Below are positions 55,172-63,991 of a stretch of 64,000 nt of DNA, piece after piece. The notes beneath the pieces are model-generated. The model had not been told where the DNA came from and did no database searches. It saw nothing but the letters and a program-made list of their open reading frames with translations. Source of the stretch: Sporosarcina sp. NCCP-2716 (GTDB lineage: Bacteria > Bacillota > Bacilli > Bacillales_A > Planococcaceae). Location of the stretch: positions 124,001 to 188,000 of the forward strand of contig NZ_BRCF01000003.1 in the NCBI RefSeq assembly GCF_023707985.1, in the 5' to 3' direction. The position numbers and the translations under genes are program-made. Every line of letters starts with the position of its first letter. The stretch's first letter is position 1.

Positions 55172-55687
55172 TTATTTCAACTGTAGTTTTGAAGTCCACC
55201 AGCCCAATATGTTCGTAGCCTCAACTCGGTACTTATCAGTTTCTAGTGCCGCTTCAGTTTTGACTAGCAGCCACTTAAACTCACGCTGCTGGATAGCAGA
55301 TATTTCCCCTCGCAATGTATAATCATTTTCCCCTTCCACTTTAAGACATTCGATCCCTGCACAATAGATACCATATTCCTCTGTCAAATAAGTATCGAAC
55401 TGGACAGGGTTTATCGGCACTTGGTAAAGCGAAGCGAAAAACAGCGCAATGCCGGTCCAAAGAACTTTATTCCATAATGAAACAACTGAAGATAAGAGTA
55501 ATCCGGCCGCACAAACAGCAAAGAACCACATGGCAGCCGAAATATGCAGGAAGACAGCCAGACTGAAAGATACGATGAGGCAAAAGATCAGATAAAGAAC
55601 TAAAAAGTCTTCTTTCTGTTTGAAAAACAAGGTATAGAAACTATACCCGGTAACCAATAGGAATGTGATTAAACTGAAGGCATCCAT
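55172..55687 (-). CDS. Hypothetical membrane protein
   Basis: The 171-residue protein has four hydrophobic helices in residues 1-95 (FSLITFLLVTGYSFYTLF, FLVLYLIFCLIVSFSLAVFL, MWFFAVCAAGLLLSSVVSL, VLWTGIALFFASLYQVPI) and a soluble C-terminal domain with two cysteines (GIYCAGIECLKV). AGGAG precedes the ATG. It is somewhat AT-richer than flanking genes and stands between two palindromic elements. No family is recognised. Confidence 0.7.
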   Translation of the reverse strand: MDAFSLITFLLVTGYSFYTLFFKQKEDFLVLYLIFCLIVSFSLAVFLHISAAMWFFAVCAAGLLLSSVVSLWNKVLWTGIALFFASLYQVPINPVQFDTYLTEEYGIYCAGIECLKVEGENDYTLRGEISAIQQREFKWLLVKTEAALETDKYRVEATNILGWWTSKLQLK

Positions 55688-55714
55688 TATAGTTTCTCCT
55701 AACTGTCAGAACAG

Positions 55715-55795
55715 CCTAATGCACGGTGAATATTCCAAGTTATTCTGAATAACACGTTTATTTAAACATTCACGATTGTTTCGCGCACAGGTACC
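55715..55795. repeat. Palindromic intergenic element, copy C (degenerate left end)
   Basis: The right half (AACACGTTTATTTAAACATT, then CACGATTGTTTCGCGCACAGGTACC) matches copies A and B. The left end is worn, with only CCTAATGCAC recognisable. Same orientation as A and B. Confidence 0.75.
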
Positions 55796-55853
55796 GCCTT
55801 TTCAGCATTTGACTCAATCGTATCCAATCCCCTCCACCAAATCAATTTAATTT

Positions 55854-55882
55854 TTTCCATTTTTCCGACGTTCTGATATACT
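55854..55882 (+). promoter_or_regulatory. Promoter of crtP-crtN-crtQ
   Basis: An extended -10, TGATATACT (TATACT at 55877-55882), has a weak TTTCCA -35 at 17 bp. No sigma-B consensus (GTTTAA...GGGTAT), as used by staphylococcal crt operons, was found. Confidence 0.5.
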
Positions 55883-55920
55883 CGGGTGTAACTTGCTCGA
55901 ATGGAAAGGTGATGTGCCTT

Positions 55921-57414
55921 ATGGAAAAACAGAAACGTGTCTTGGTGATCGGCGGCGGGCTCGGGGGGCTGTCGGCAGCCATTTCGTTAGCCCAGAGCGG
56001 CTATGATGTCTCCCTCTACGAAAAGAACAGCCATATCGGCGGGAAGCTGAACCGTCTCGAACAGAATGGTTTCGGGTTCGATCTCGGACCATCCATCCTC
56101 ACGATGCCGCGCGTCTTTGAACGGCTGTTTTCAGGGAGCGGCAGACGGATGAGCGATTATGTCCCGACCATGCGGCTGAATCACCAGTGGCGGTCGTTCT
56201 TCCCGAGCGGCACGGTCATCGATCTGTATGAAAACCTGCGCGACATGGAGACGCGGAACCCCTATCTGTCAAAGAAAGATATCCGCCAGTACAGGAAACT
56301 GCTCGACTACTCGAAGAATCTCTACGAAACGATCGACAAAGGTTATTTCAAAGAAGGCCTCGACACGACACGCGAAGTCGGAGAATTCCACGGAGTGCTC
56401 AGTACGTTCAAGAACTTCGATCTGTTCTCTACGGTGCACGAAGCGGTCGAGAAACGGATCAGCAATCCGCAATTCGCAGACATGCTGTCGTATTACAGCA
56501 AGTATGTCGGTTCTTCACCGTACGATGCGCCTGCCCTGCTCAATATGATGATCTACATGCAGCAGCACGAAGGCGCCTGGTACGTCCCTGGCGGCATGAA
56601 CCGGCTCGCAGAAGGTCTCGTCCGGCTCGCCAAGGAAATCGGTGTCAAGATCCATACCGGCCAGGCGGTCATCCGGCTCGACAGGCAGGACGGCAAGATT
56701 ACGGGAGCCATCCTTGAAGACCGGACAAAACTGACGGCGGATTACTATGTCGCCAACATGGAAGTGATCCCGCTCTATGAACATCTGCTGCAGGAAGACG
56801 AAAAATACGTGGACAAGCTGAAGAAAAAATACGAACCGGCGAGCTCAGGGATGATCATGCACCTCGGCGTCAAGAAGCTGTACCCGCAGCTGGCCCACCA
56901 CAATTTCTTCTTTGCAAAAGACCAGAAGAAGCAGATGAAGAAGATCTTCCACGAACGCAAACTGCCTGACGATCCGGTCATCTATCTCGTCAACACGAAT
57001 AAGACCGACCCGTCACAGGCGCCGGAAGGCCATGAAAACATCAAAGTGCTCCCGCATATCCCGTTCATCCAGGACGAGCCGTTCACGCGCAGCGACTACG
57101 AACAGTTCTCAGAGCGCGTCTTCACGAAACTCGAAAGGATGGGTCTGACTGATCTCCGGAAGAACATCGTCACGTCGGACATCTGGACGCCGGAAGATAT
57201 CCGCCAGACGTACTGGACGGACCGTGGCGCGATCTACGGGACAGTGTCCGATAAGAAGATGAACAAAGGGTTCAAGCACCCGAAACAGAGCGAACTGTAC
57301 GATAATCTGTACTTCGCCGGCGGCACGGTCAATCCGGGCGGCGGGATGCCGATGGTGACGCTGTCCGGGCAGCAGGTGCGCGACAAGATCGTCGCACGGG
57401 ACAGCGGGAGATGA
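55921..57414 (+). CDS. crtP: Diaponeurosporene oxygenase CrtP (CrtNb-type)
   Basis: CrtP oxidises the terminal methyl group of C30 carotenoids. The FAD motif VIGGGLGGLSAAISLAQSG is near the N terminus. QWRSFFPSGT, ASSGMIMHLGVKKLYPQLAH and FAGGTVNPGGGMPMVTLSG are the segments that separate CrtP from CrtN; the sequence closely follows staphylococcal CrtP. I chose the ATG at 55921 with AAAGGTG nine bases upstream. Length 497. Its stop overlaps the crtN start (ATGA). Confidence 0.92.
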   Translation: MEKQKRVLVIGGGLGGLSAAISLAQSGYDVSLYEKNSHIGGKLNRLEQNGFGFDLGPSILTMPRVFERLFSGSGRRMSDYVPTMRLNHQWRSFFPSGTVIDLYENLRDMETRNPYLSKKDIRQYRKLLDYSKNLYETIDKGYFKEGLDTTREVGEFHGVLSTFKNFDLFSTVHEAVEKRISNPQFADMLSYYSKYVGSSPYDAPALLNMMIYMQQHEGAWYVPGGMNRLAEGLVRLAKEIGVKIHTGQAVIRLDRQDGKITGAILEDRTKLTADYYVANMEVIPLYEHLLQEDEKYVDKLKKKYEPASSGMIMHLGVKKLYPQLAHHNFFFAKDQKKQMKKIFHERKLPDDPVIYLVNTNKTDPSQAPEGHENIKVLPHIPFIQDEPFTRSDYEQFSERVFTKLERMGLTDLRKNIVTSDIWTPEDIRQTYWTDRGAIYGTVSDKKMNKGFKHPKQSELYDNLYFAGGTVNPGGGMPMVTLSGQQVRDKIVARDSGR

Positions 57415-58955
57415 CACAGTACACTTCCCCATCTGTAAAGAAAAAAGTTGCGGTCATCGGCGCAGGTGCAGCAGGGCTCGCTTCCGCCATCCGGCTGCAG
57501 CACGCTGGTTATGAGGTAGGGATCTTCGAGAAAGAAGCGACTCCCGGCGGGAAGATGAACAGGATTGAACTTGACGGCTACCGCTTCGATCTCGGGCCTT
57601 CGCTCGTCATGCTGCCCGATGTGTACCGCGACGTCTTCCGTTCGTGCGGAAGGGATCCCGAAGCGTACATCCCGATGGAGAAGCTCGATCCGATGTACCA
57701 GGTGTACTTTCCGCGGCAGTCCGATGAACCGATCCCGGTGTCAGGCGACCTCGTCAGCTGGACACGCACGCTCGAATCGCTCAGTCCGGAAGACGCCGCC
57801 GGGTTCCTGCGCTACCTCAGTGATATGTACAAAGGCTTCCAGGTCGCCTGGGACAGCATCATCCAGCGGCCTTTCCGGAGGAGCCGGGACTTCTACAACC
57901 TGGCGATGCTGAAAAAAGGGCTGTCAATGAAAGCCGGCGGGAGCGCCCATCAGTTCATCGGCAAATATATTTCCGACGAGCGCATCCAGCAGATCATCAG
58001 CTTCCAGACGCTCTACATCGGCATCTCGCCGCTGCAGAGCCCGTCGTTCTATACGATGATCCCGGCGATCCAGTTCCTGTACGGTGTCTGGTTCCTGAAA
58101 GGCGGCATGTACTCGATGACGCTCGCGATGGAACGGCTGTTCAAGGAACTTGGCGGCACTCTGCATACGGGGACGCCGATCGATGAAATCGTGATCGAAG
58201 ATGGTCGGGCAGCCGGCGTGCGTGTCGGCCCGGAGACCGTATCTGCTGACTTTGTCGTCTGCAACGCTGACTTCCCGTATGCCATGAAACAGCTCGTGAC
58301 CGATCCTCAGGCGAAAGGAAAGTACACGGACGCCAAGATCGAGCAGATGGAGTATTCGTGCTCGTGTTTCGTCATGTACCTCGGCATGGACCGGAAGTAC
58401 GACGAAATCGATCATATCCATAACTTCATATTCGATGCCGATCTTGAGACGAACATGACGGACATATTCGAGGGGAATGAACTCGAGAGAGCTTCCTTCT
58501 ATGTCTACATCGCCTCGAAACTCGATCCCTCGCTTGCACCGGATGGCAAGGACGGACTGTACATCATGATGCCCGTCTCGAATAGTGCTGCCGCACAGTA
58601 TGAATGGAATGACGAGACGATCGCCGGATACCGTTCGTATCTGCTGAACACATTGAAGACGATGCGCGGATTCGAGAACATCGAGCAGGAGATCGTCGTG
58701 GAGAAGCATTTCACGCCTCTCGACTTCGAGTCGTCTTTCAATGCCTACAATGGTGCGGCGTTCGGCCTGCTGCCGACGCTGTTCCAAAGCAGCCATATGC
58801 GGCCGCAGAGCAAATCGCCGACGTGTGAGAACTTGTATTTCAACGGCAGCAGCACCCATCCCGGCGCCGGTGTTCCTATCGTCCTGCTGTCGGCGAAGAT
58901 CTGCGCCCAGGAATTGATCTCGGATGATCAGGGGATCCTGTTCGGATATGACTGA
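57411..58955 (+). CDS. crtN: Dehydrosqualene (diapophytoene) desaturase CrtN
   Basis: CrtN desaturates 4,4'-diapophytoene to diaponeurosporene or diapolycopene. The FAD-binding VIGAGAAGLASAIRLQHAG is near the N terminus; FQTLYIGISPLQSPSFYTMIP-type and FNGSSTHPGAGVPIVLLS segments match CrtN. The 514-residue protein has a short N-terminal extension (about 10 residues) relative to staphylococcal CrtN. It is coupled to crtP. The substrate-making gene crtM is not in the window. Confidence 0.93.
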   Translation: MTQYTSPSVKKKVAVIGAGAAGLASAIRLQHAGYEVGIFEKEATPGGKMNRIELDGYRFDLGPSLVMLPDVYRDVFRSCGRDPEAYIPMEKLDPMYQVYFPRQSDEPIPVSGDLVSWTRTLESLSPEDAAGFLRYLSDMYKGFQVAWDSIIQRPFRRSRDFYNLAMLKKGLSMKAGGSAHQFIGKYISDERIQQIISFQTLYIGISPLQSPSFYTMIPAIQFLYGVWFLKGGMYSMTLAMERLFKELGGTLHTGTPIDEIVIEDGRAAGVRVGPETVSADFVVCNADFPYAMKQLVTDPQAKGKYTDAKIEQMEYSCSCFVMYLGMDRKYDEIDHIHNFIFDADLETNMTDIFEGNELERASFYVYIASKLDPSLAPDGKDGLYIMMPVSNSAAAQYEWNDETIAGYRSYLLNTLKTMRGFENIEQEIVVEKHFTPLDFESSFNAYNGAAFGLLPTLFQSSHMRPQSKSPTCENLYFNGSSTHPGAGVPIVLLSAKICAQELISDDQGILFGYD

Positions 58956-58973
58956 TAGGAAGGAGGCGGCGGG

Positions 58974-60095
58974 ATGGCTGTCATCGACATTGTGAACTGG
59001 ATACTTACCGTGATTGCACTCGGCGCGGGATTCCTCATGTTCTGGCGGCTGCCGGTTCCGCAGACGAGAGCCGCAAGCGGCGCCGTTCTGCCAAAAGTGA
59101 CGCTCATCGTCCCTGCCCGCAACGAAGAACAGCGGATCCGCCCGCTGCTCGAATCCCTGCAGCAGCAGACGCACCGATCGTTCGACCTGCTTGTCATTGA
59201 TGATGATTCAACGGACAGGACAGCAGAAGTTGTTTCTGGTTTTGGCGCCAAAGTGATCCGCAACCAGGCGGATCACTCAGGTGCCGGGAAATCTGCGGCC
59301 TGCTGGCGCGGTGCGCAGGCGGCGGAAGGTGACTGGCTGCTGTTCCTCGACGCCGATACCCTGTTCGAACGGGAGACGGGTCTCGAAGATCTGCTGCTGC
59401 AATATAAGGATTTCGGTGCTTCCGGAATCCTTTCCGTCCAGCCGTTCCATACGGTTTATCGGCCGTATGAGAACCTGTCAGCCGTCTTCAATATCATCGT
59501 CGTCGCCGGCATGAACCTGTTCACCATCTGGAAAGACCGGTTCCGTACGGCTGGTTCGTTCGGTCCGTGCATCCTCTGCAGCCGGGAGGACTATTTTCGG
59601 ATCGGCGGCCACGAAGCCATCGACGGAGCGATCATGGACGATCTCGCACTCGGCGAAGCGTTCCTCGAAGGCGGCCTTCCCGTCCGCTGCATCGGCGGTA
59701 AGGGCACCATCTCGTTCCGCATGTATCCGGAAGGGTTCAAAAGCATGGTCGACGGCTGGTGCAAAAGTTTTGCACTCGGCTCACAGTCGACGCATCCGGC
59801 AGTCATGGCACTGGTCATCGCCTGGATTGCCGGCGCGTTCATCAGCGGTGCCGGGCTCGTTTCCTCGCTCATCGCAGGAGAACCCGTCCAGATCGCCGTC
59901 AGTGCAGTGTTGTACGCGGCCTACGCCTTGCAGACCGGCCTGTTCGCGCGCCGTGTCGGCAGCTTCCATTGGTTTTTCATCCTGTTCTATCCCGTCCTGT
60001 ATATCTTTTTCGCAGCCGTCTTCCTCTATTCGCTGTTCCGCGTACGCGTACTGAAAACAGTCGAATGGCGGGGACGGAAAATCGACGTGAAATGA
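58974..60095 (+). CDS. crtQ: Diaponeurosporenoate glycosyltransferase CrtQ-like
   Basis: CrtQ glucosylates the carotenoid carboxylate. It is a membrane GT2 enzyme: N-terminal helix (IVNWILTVIALGAGFLMFW), GT2 core with IVPARNEEQRI, VIDDDSTD and LDADTLFE, then C-terminal helices (ALVIAWIAGAFISGAGLV, FFILFYPVLYIFFAAVFLYSL). AGGAGG precedes the ATG. Gene order and similarity support CrtQ; the sugar donor is not visible from sequence. Confidence 0.88.
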   Translation: MAVIDIVNWILTVIALGAGFLMFWRLPVPQTRAASGAVLPKVTLIVPARNEEQRIRPLLESLQQQTHRSFDLLVIDDDSTDRTAEVVSGFGAKVIRNQADHSGAGKSAACWRGAQAAEGDWLLFLDADTLFERETGLEDLLLQYKDFGASGILSVQPFHTVYRPYENLSAVFNIIVVAGMNLFTIWKDRFRTAGSFGPCILCSREDYFRIGGHEAIDGAIMDDLALGEAFLEGGLPVRCIGGKGTISFRMYPEGFKSMVDGWCKSFALGSQSTHPAVMALVIAWIAGAFISGAGLVSSLIAGEPVQIAVSAVLYAAYALQTGLFARRVGSFHWFFILFYPVLYIFFAAVFLYSLFRVRVLKTVEWRGRKIDVK

Positions 60096-60100
60096 AATTA

Positions 60101-60172
60101 AAAGGTGCCTGTGCGTGAAACAATCATGAATGTTTAAACATTCACGAATGTTTGCTGCACAGGCACCTTCTT
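60101..60172. repeat. Palindromic intergenic element, copy D (inverted), also a two-way terminator
   Basis: GGTGCCTGTGC ... GCACAGGCACC encloses a 64-bp near-palindrome with AAACATTCACGAATGTTT in its core. It is inverted and shorter relative to copies A-C. An A-run on one side and a T-run on the other give an intrinsic terminator for both convergent genes, crtQ and patB. Confidence 0.9.
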
Positions 60173-61345
60173 TTATCGGGAATTGACGGCGCTGCGGATT
60201 TGTTCCGCTGCTTTTTCGACGATGGAACGCGAGCAGGCGAGGTTCATGCGGACGAACCCTTCGCCGCCCGGACCGAACACTTTCCCCTGGTTGAGGGCGA
60301 CGTGCGCCTCCGACAGGAAGAATGTTTCGAGTTCTTCGGGTGTCATGGCAAGCTCGCGGCAGTCGATCCAGGCGAGGTACGTCGCATCGAGCGGCAGTAC
60401 CTTTAAAGCTGGCACATGCTCGGCAAAGTACTTCGTGATGAACTGCAGGTTGCCCTGGACGTAGTCGAGCACGTCCGCGAGCCATTCCTCCCCTTCCGTA
60501 TAGGCGGCTTCGGTCGCCACAGGGCCGAACGAGTTCGGCATTCCGATCGCATTGCGGTTCGTTTCCGCTTCGAACTTCTCCCGCAGACCCGCGTCCGGGA
60601 TGATGATGTTCGAAGTCTGCAGTCCCGCCAAGTTGAATGTCTTGCTTGGCGCAGTGCACGTGATGCTGTTCGCTGCGAACCGGTCGGAAATCGAAGCGAA
60701 TGGCACGTGGCTGCCCTGTTCGAAAACGAGATCAGAATGAATTTCATCTGAAATGACAACGATGCCGTGCTCCAGGCAGATATCGCCGAGCGTCTCGAGC
60801 TCTTGTTTCTTCCAGACCGTGCCGCCCGGGTTTTGCGGGTTGCACAGCATGAGCAGTTTCACGGATTTATCGAGTTTCGACTTCAGGTCGTCGAAGTCCA
60901 TCGAGTAGCGCCCGTCTGATTCTTTCAGCGGGTTGAACACGACTTCCCTGCCGTTGTTCTCCGTCGTCGACATGAACGGATAGTAGACCGGCGGCTGGAC
61001 GATCACTTTGTCCCCCGGTTCCGTATATGCCTGGACAGCTAGGCTCAACGCCGTTACAACGCCAGGACTGTGGCAGATCCATTCGCGCTCGACCGTCCAG
61101 TTGTGGCGGGTCTTCATCCACCGAATGATGGATTCGTAGTAGCTGTCATCGCGCGTCGTATAGCCGAAAATCCCATGTCCCGCTTTTTTCGCGACCGCTT
61201 CCGCAACAGCCTCTGGCACTTTGAAATCCATGTCCGCCACCCAGAGCGGCAGCAGGTCTTTCGCGCCGAACAGCCCCTCGGCGCCGTCCCATTTCACACT
61301 CGAGCTCTTCATGCGGTCAATGACCGTATCGAAATCATGCTTCAT
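60173..61345 (-). CDS. patB: PatB/MalY-family cystathionine beta-lyase / aminotransferase
   Basis: This fold-type I PLP enzyme cleaves cystathionine or cysteine and may transaminate amino acids. PLWVADMDFKVPEAV is the family N-terminal signature; the PLP lysine lies in CTAPSKTFNLAGLQ, with CNPQNPGGTVW and VISDEIHSDL also visible. Two adjacent ATGs (61345 and 61348) follow GAAGGGG. Length about 390 is typical. A short upstream reading frame overlaps its start. Confidence 0.9.
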   Translation of the reverse strand: MKHDFDTVIDRMKSSSVKWDGAEGLFGAKDLLPLWVADMDFKVPEAVAEAVAKKAGHGIFGYTTRDDSYYESIIRWMKTRHNWTVEREWICHSPGVVTALSLAVQAYTEPGDKVIVQPPVYYPFMSTTENNGREVVFNPLKESDGRYSMDFDDLKSKLDKSVKLLMLCNPQNPGGTVWKKQELETLGDICLEHGIVVISDEIHSDLVFEQGSHVPFASISDRFAANSITCTAPSKTFNLAGLQTSNIIIPDAGLREKFEAETNRNAIGMPNSFGPVATEAAYTEGEEWLADVLDYVQGNLQFITKYFAEHVPALKVLPLDATYLAWIDCRELAMTPEELETFFLSEAHVALNQGKVFGPGGEGFVRMNLACSRSIVEKAAEQIRSAVNSR

Positions 61346-61487
61346 CATCCATTCCCCTTCCGCTTCGCTTGTAGTCGTAATCCATTTCACCTCCATCGTA
61401 CCGGTTCGGCCGTTTAGAGTACAAAAAAGATGCCTACCGGTTTCCAGTAGATTGCCTCTGACGATTCCTTTCTCGGCTCCCGTCTAG

Positions 61488-61493
61488 TACAAT
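61488..61493 (+). promoter_or_regulatory. Candidate -10 box of the penicillin-binding protein gene
   Basis: TACAAT lies about 45 bp before the ATG at 61538. No good -35 is found at the expected distance. Confidence 0.3.
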
Positions 61494-61537
61494 TGGTGTA
61501 TGCAGGGGAATCAGGATTTCGGACTGGAGGGATTTTC

Positions 61538-63559
61538 ATGAATAAATTCAAATTACTGCTGATGGCAGCCGCGGTTCTTTTGCTGCTGTCAGGATGCTCG
61601 AAGAAAGAGACGCCGGATGAGCGGCTGCAGGCGTATGTAGGCCTGTGGAATGACCAGAAGTTCTCGGCTATGTATAAGGACTATATAAGCAGCGAAACGA
61701 AAAACGTGTTCGCCGAAGATGAATTCGCTGAGCGCCAGGAAAAACTGATCAAGGACCTGGCGATCAGTGATCTGAAGGTGACTGCCGACAAACCGAAGGA
61801 AGACACGGAGTGGGATGAAGATAAACCCGCCGTCTTCACCATCCATGTAGCGATGGAGACTACAGCCGGCCCTGTCAAGTTCGATAAGGAACTGACGATG
61901 GTGTACGAGGAACAGCAGGAGGAGAAGCATTGGTTCGCCGACTGGGATCCTTCGTTCATCCTACCGGGAATGACCGCGACAGATACGGTTCAGGTGCAGA
62001 CGACGAAAGCGGTGCGCGGAAAGATCTTCGACCGTCACGGCCACCCGATCGCAATGAACGGGACGGGCTTCGAAGCCGGGATCGTACCTGGTAAGTTCAC
62101 GGATGCCGCGCGGAAAGCAGATGTCGCAAAGTTGCTGAACGTCAGCACCGAATACATCGACAAACAATTGAACCAGGCGTGGGTGCAGCCCGATTATTTC
62201 GTGCCGATCGCGAACGTGGCGAAGACGAATGAAACCCTGCTCACCAAGCTCATCGAGATACCGGGACTGACCTATCAGGAGACGAGCATGAGGGAATACC
62301 CGTATGGCGCCGCTCTCGCCCATCTCGCAGGCTATATCGGGCCGATAACGGCGGAGCTCCTGGAAAAGCATAAGGACGCCGGCTATACGGAATCCGATCT
62401 GATCGGCCGGCAGGGGCTCGAAAAGATGCTCGAGGAACGGCTGCGCGGTGAAAATGGCGCAGGCATCTATCTGAAAGGTCCGGAAGCGGGCGCCACCCTG
62501 CAGAAAGTGGTCGTCAGGGACGCAGTCGACGGTGAGAACATCACGCTGACGATCGATGCCGAACTGCAGAAGCAGGCATTCGACGCGATGCGCGGCGAAC
62601 CGGGAGCGGCGGCTGCAGTCGATCCGATGACCGGAGAAACACTCGCCCTCGTCAGTTCGCCGAGCTTCGACCCGGCGGAATTCATGCTCGGCATAAGCGG
62701 GGACCGCTACAAACAGCTGTCGGAGGATCCGAAGCAGCCGCTGTTCAACCGGTTCGCGGCTTCGTATGCACCAGGTTCATCCATCAAGCCGATCACCGCA
62801 GCGATCGGTCTGGAAGCGGGCACGCTCGATCCGGCCAAAGGGCTGCCGATCAACGGAAAGACCTGGCAGAAAGACAGTTCTTGGGGCGCCTACCGTGTGA
62901 CCCGTGTCCACCCGGAAGCCCCGAATCCGATCGATCTGAACAAAGCGCTCATCTATTCGGATAACATCTATTTCGCTCAGCAGGCGCTCGCACTTGGGAA
63001 GGAGAAGTTCATCACCGGCTTGGAAAGCTTCGGATTCGGTGAAGAGATTCCGTTTGCGCTGAATCTGTCCCCTTCACAGATTTCGAACGACGGCAAACTT
63101 GCTTCCGCAGGCCAGCTCGCAGATACGTCGTTCGGCCAGGGGCAGATGCTCACGAACATTCTGCATCTCGCAGCAATGTATGAACCGATCGTGACGAACG
63201 GGATCATGTACAAGCCGACACTGTTCGAAGAGGAGAAGACGCAGCAGGTGTGGAAACAGGATCTGCTCAGCAAGGAACACGTGGACATTTTGAAGACGGA
63301 CTTGCGCAATGTCGTATTGGATGGATTCGCCCAGAAAGCGAATTTGCCGGATATCCCGATCGCCGGCAAGACCGGCACGGCGGAACTCAAAAAATCCGGG
63401 GAGGAAAGCGGCCAGGAAAACGGCTACTTCGTCAGTTACAGGACCGATCATCCGGACTTCCTCCTCGCGATGATGATCGAACACGTCGAGGACAACAACG
63501 GCAGCGGCTATGTGGCCGAGCTTTCGTCAGCTGTGTACAACGCCTATTATAAGAAATGA
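61538..63559 (+). CDS. Lipoprotein class B penicillin-binding protein with MecA_N-type domain
   Basis: It is a DD-transpeptidase for wall cross-linking. A lipoprotein signal with LLLLSGC (C20) is followed by a NTF2-like MecA_N domain (about 25-145), a PBP dimer domain (about 155-320) and the transpeptidase domain with SSIK (S414), SDN (474-476) and KTGT (611-614). It resembles B. subtilis PbpC (PBP3), which shares this architecture with staphylococcal PBP2a. I chose the ATG at 61538, with GGAGGG upstream. Length 673. Beta-lactam affinity cannot be judged from sequence. Confidence 0.92.
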   Translation: MNKFKLLLMAAAVLLLLSGCSKKETPDERLQAYVGLWNDQKFSAMYKDYISSETKNVFAEDEFAERQEKLIKDLAISDLKVTADKPKEDTEWDEDKPAVFTIHVAMETTAGPVKFDKELTMVYEEQQEEKHWFADWDPSFILPGMTATDTVQVQTTKAVRGKIFDRHGHPIAMNGTGFEAGIVPGKFTDAARKADVAKLLNVSTEYIDKQLNQAWVQPDYFVPIANVAKTNETLLTKLIEIPGLTYQETSMREYPYGAALAHLAGYIGPITAELLEKHKDAGYTESDLIGRQGLEKMLEERLRGENGAGIYLKGPEAGATLQKVVVRDAVDGENITLTIDAELQKQAFDAMRGEPGAAAAVDPMTGETLALVSSPSFDPAEFMLGISGDRYKQLSEDPKQPLFNRFAASYAPGSSIKPITAAIGLEAGTLDPAKGLPINGKTWQKDSSWGAYRVTRVHPEAPNPIDLNKALIYSDNIYFAQQALALGKEKFITGLESFGFGEEIPFALNLSPSQISNDGKLASAGQLADTSFGQGQMLTNILHLAAMYEPIVTNGIMYKPTLFEEEKTQQVWKQDLLSKEHVDILKTDLRNVVLDGFAQKANLPDIPIAGKTGTAELKKSGEESGQENGYFVSYRTDHPDFLLAMMIEHVEDNNGSGYVAELSSAVYNAYYKK

Positions 63560-63561
63560 AA

Positions 63562-63605
63562 GAAGCGCCTGTGCCTCATTTAGAGGGACAGGCGCTTCCG
63601 TTTTT
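63562..63605 (+). terminator. Intrinsic terminator of the penicillin-binding protein gene
   Basis: A long GAAGCGCCTGTGCCTC / GAGGGACAGGCGCTTC hairpin is followed by CCGTTTTT. It may also serve the convergent gene on the minus strand, where the T-run is weaker. Confidence 0.9.
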
Positions 63606-63613
63606 AATTCTGT

Positions 63614-63991
63614 TTACGGATTGCGATAGTCGTATGTCTCCTTAGGGACGCGCAATTCTACGGCATTTATGCGGACAGTATCCGGTGCTAGCCATTCCGT
63701 TTCGGCAGACTCCCCTTTTGCCCAGTAGATGATCTTGCTCCTATTCGGCTTTTCGGAGTCCGTCAACTCGCCCGACAGCATGAACGGTACAGTGGCCCCG
63801 CCGTTATTTCTGTAGACCGTCAGTGTATATCGATCATCCGGCGACTTGCTTTCAAGAATCCTCTCCTCCGTCGGCACGCGCTGCAGATCGAAGAACAGCC
63901 AATAGACCGCGAAAGCTGCCAGCCCCGCACAAACGAGCAAATAGCAGATGACAGCTGTCCAGACTGGATGTTTTTTTGGAAATGAAACCAT
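63614..63991 (-). CDS. DUF5412-like membrane-anchored protein
   Basis: The 125-residue protein has one N-terminal transmembrane helix (TAVICYLLVCAGLAAFAVYW) and an extracytoplasmic domain with SPDDRYTLTVYRNNGGATVP, KIIYWAKGES and VPKETYDYR. These words match my memory of DUF5412 proteins of Bacillus. Function is unknown. AAGGAG lies three bases before the ATG, and the window ends nine bases upstream, so a slightly longer reading frame cannot be excluded. Confidence 0.7.
   Translation of the reverse strand: MVSFPKKHPVWTAVICYLLVCAGLAAFAVYWLFFDLQRVPTEERILESKSPDDRYTLTVYRNNGGATVPFMLSGELTDSEKPNRSKIIYWAKGESAETEWLAPDTVRINAVELRVPKETYDYRNP

Noticed and set aside
55921-58955. crtI-type C40 phytoene desaturases
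   Set aside because: Segments throughout follow staphylococcal CrtP and CrtN, and a CrtQ-like gene follows, so the C30 pathway fits better.
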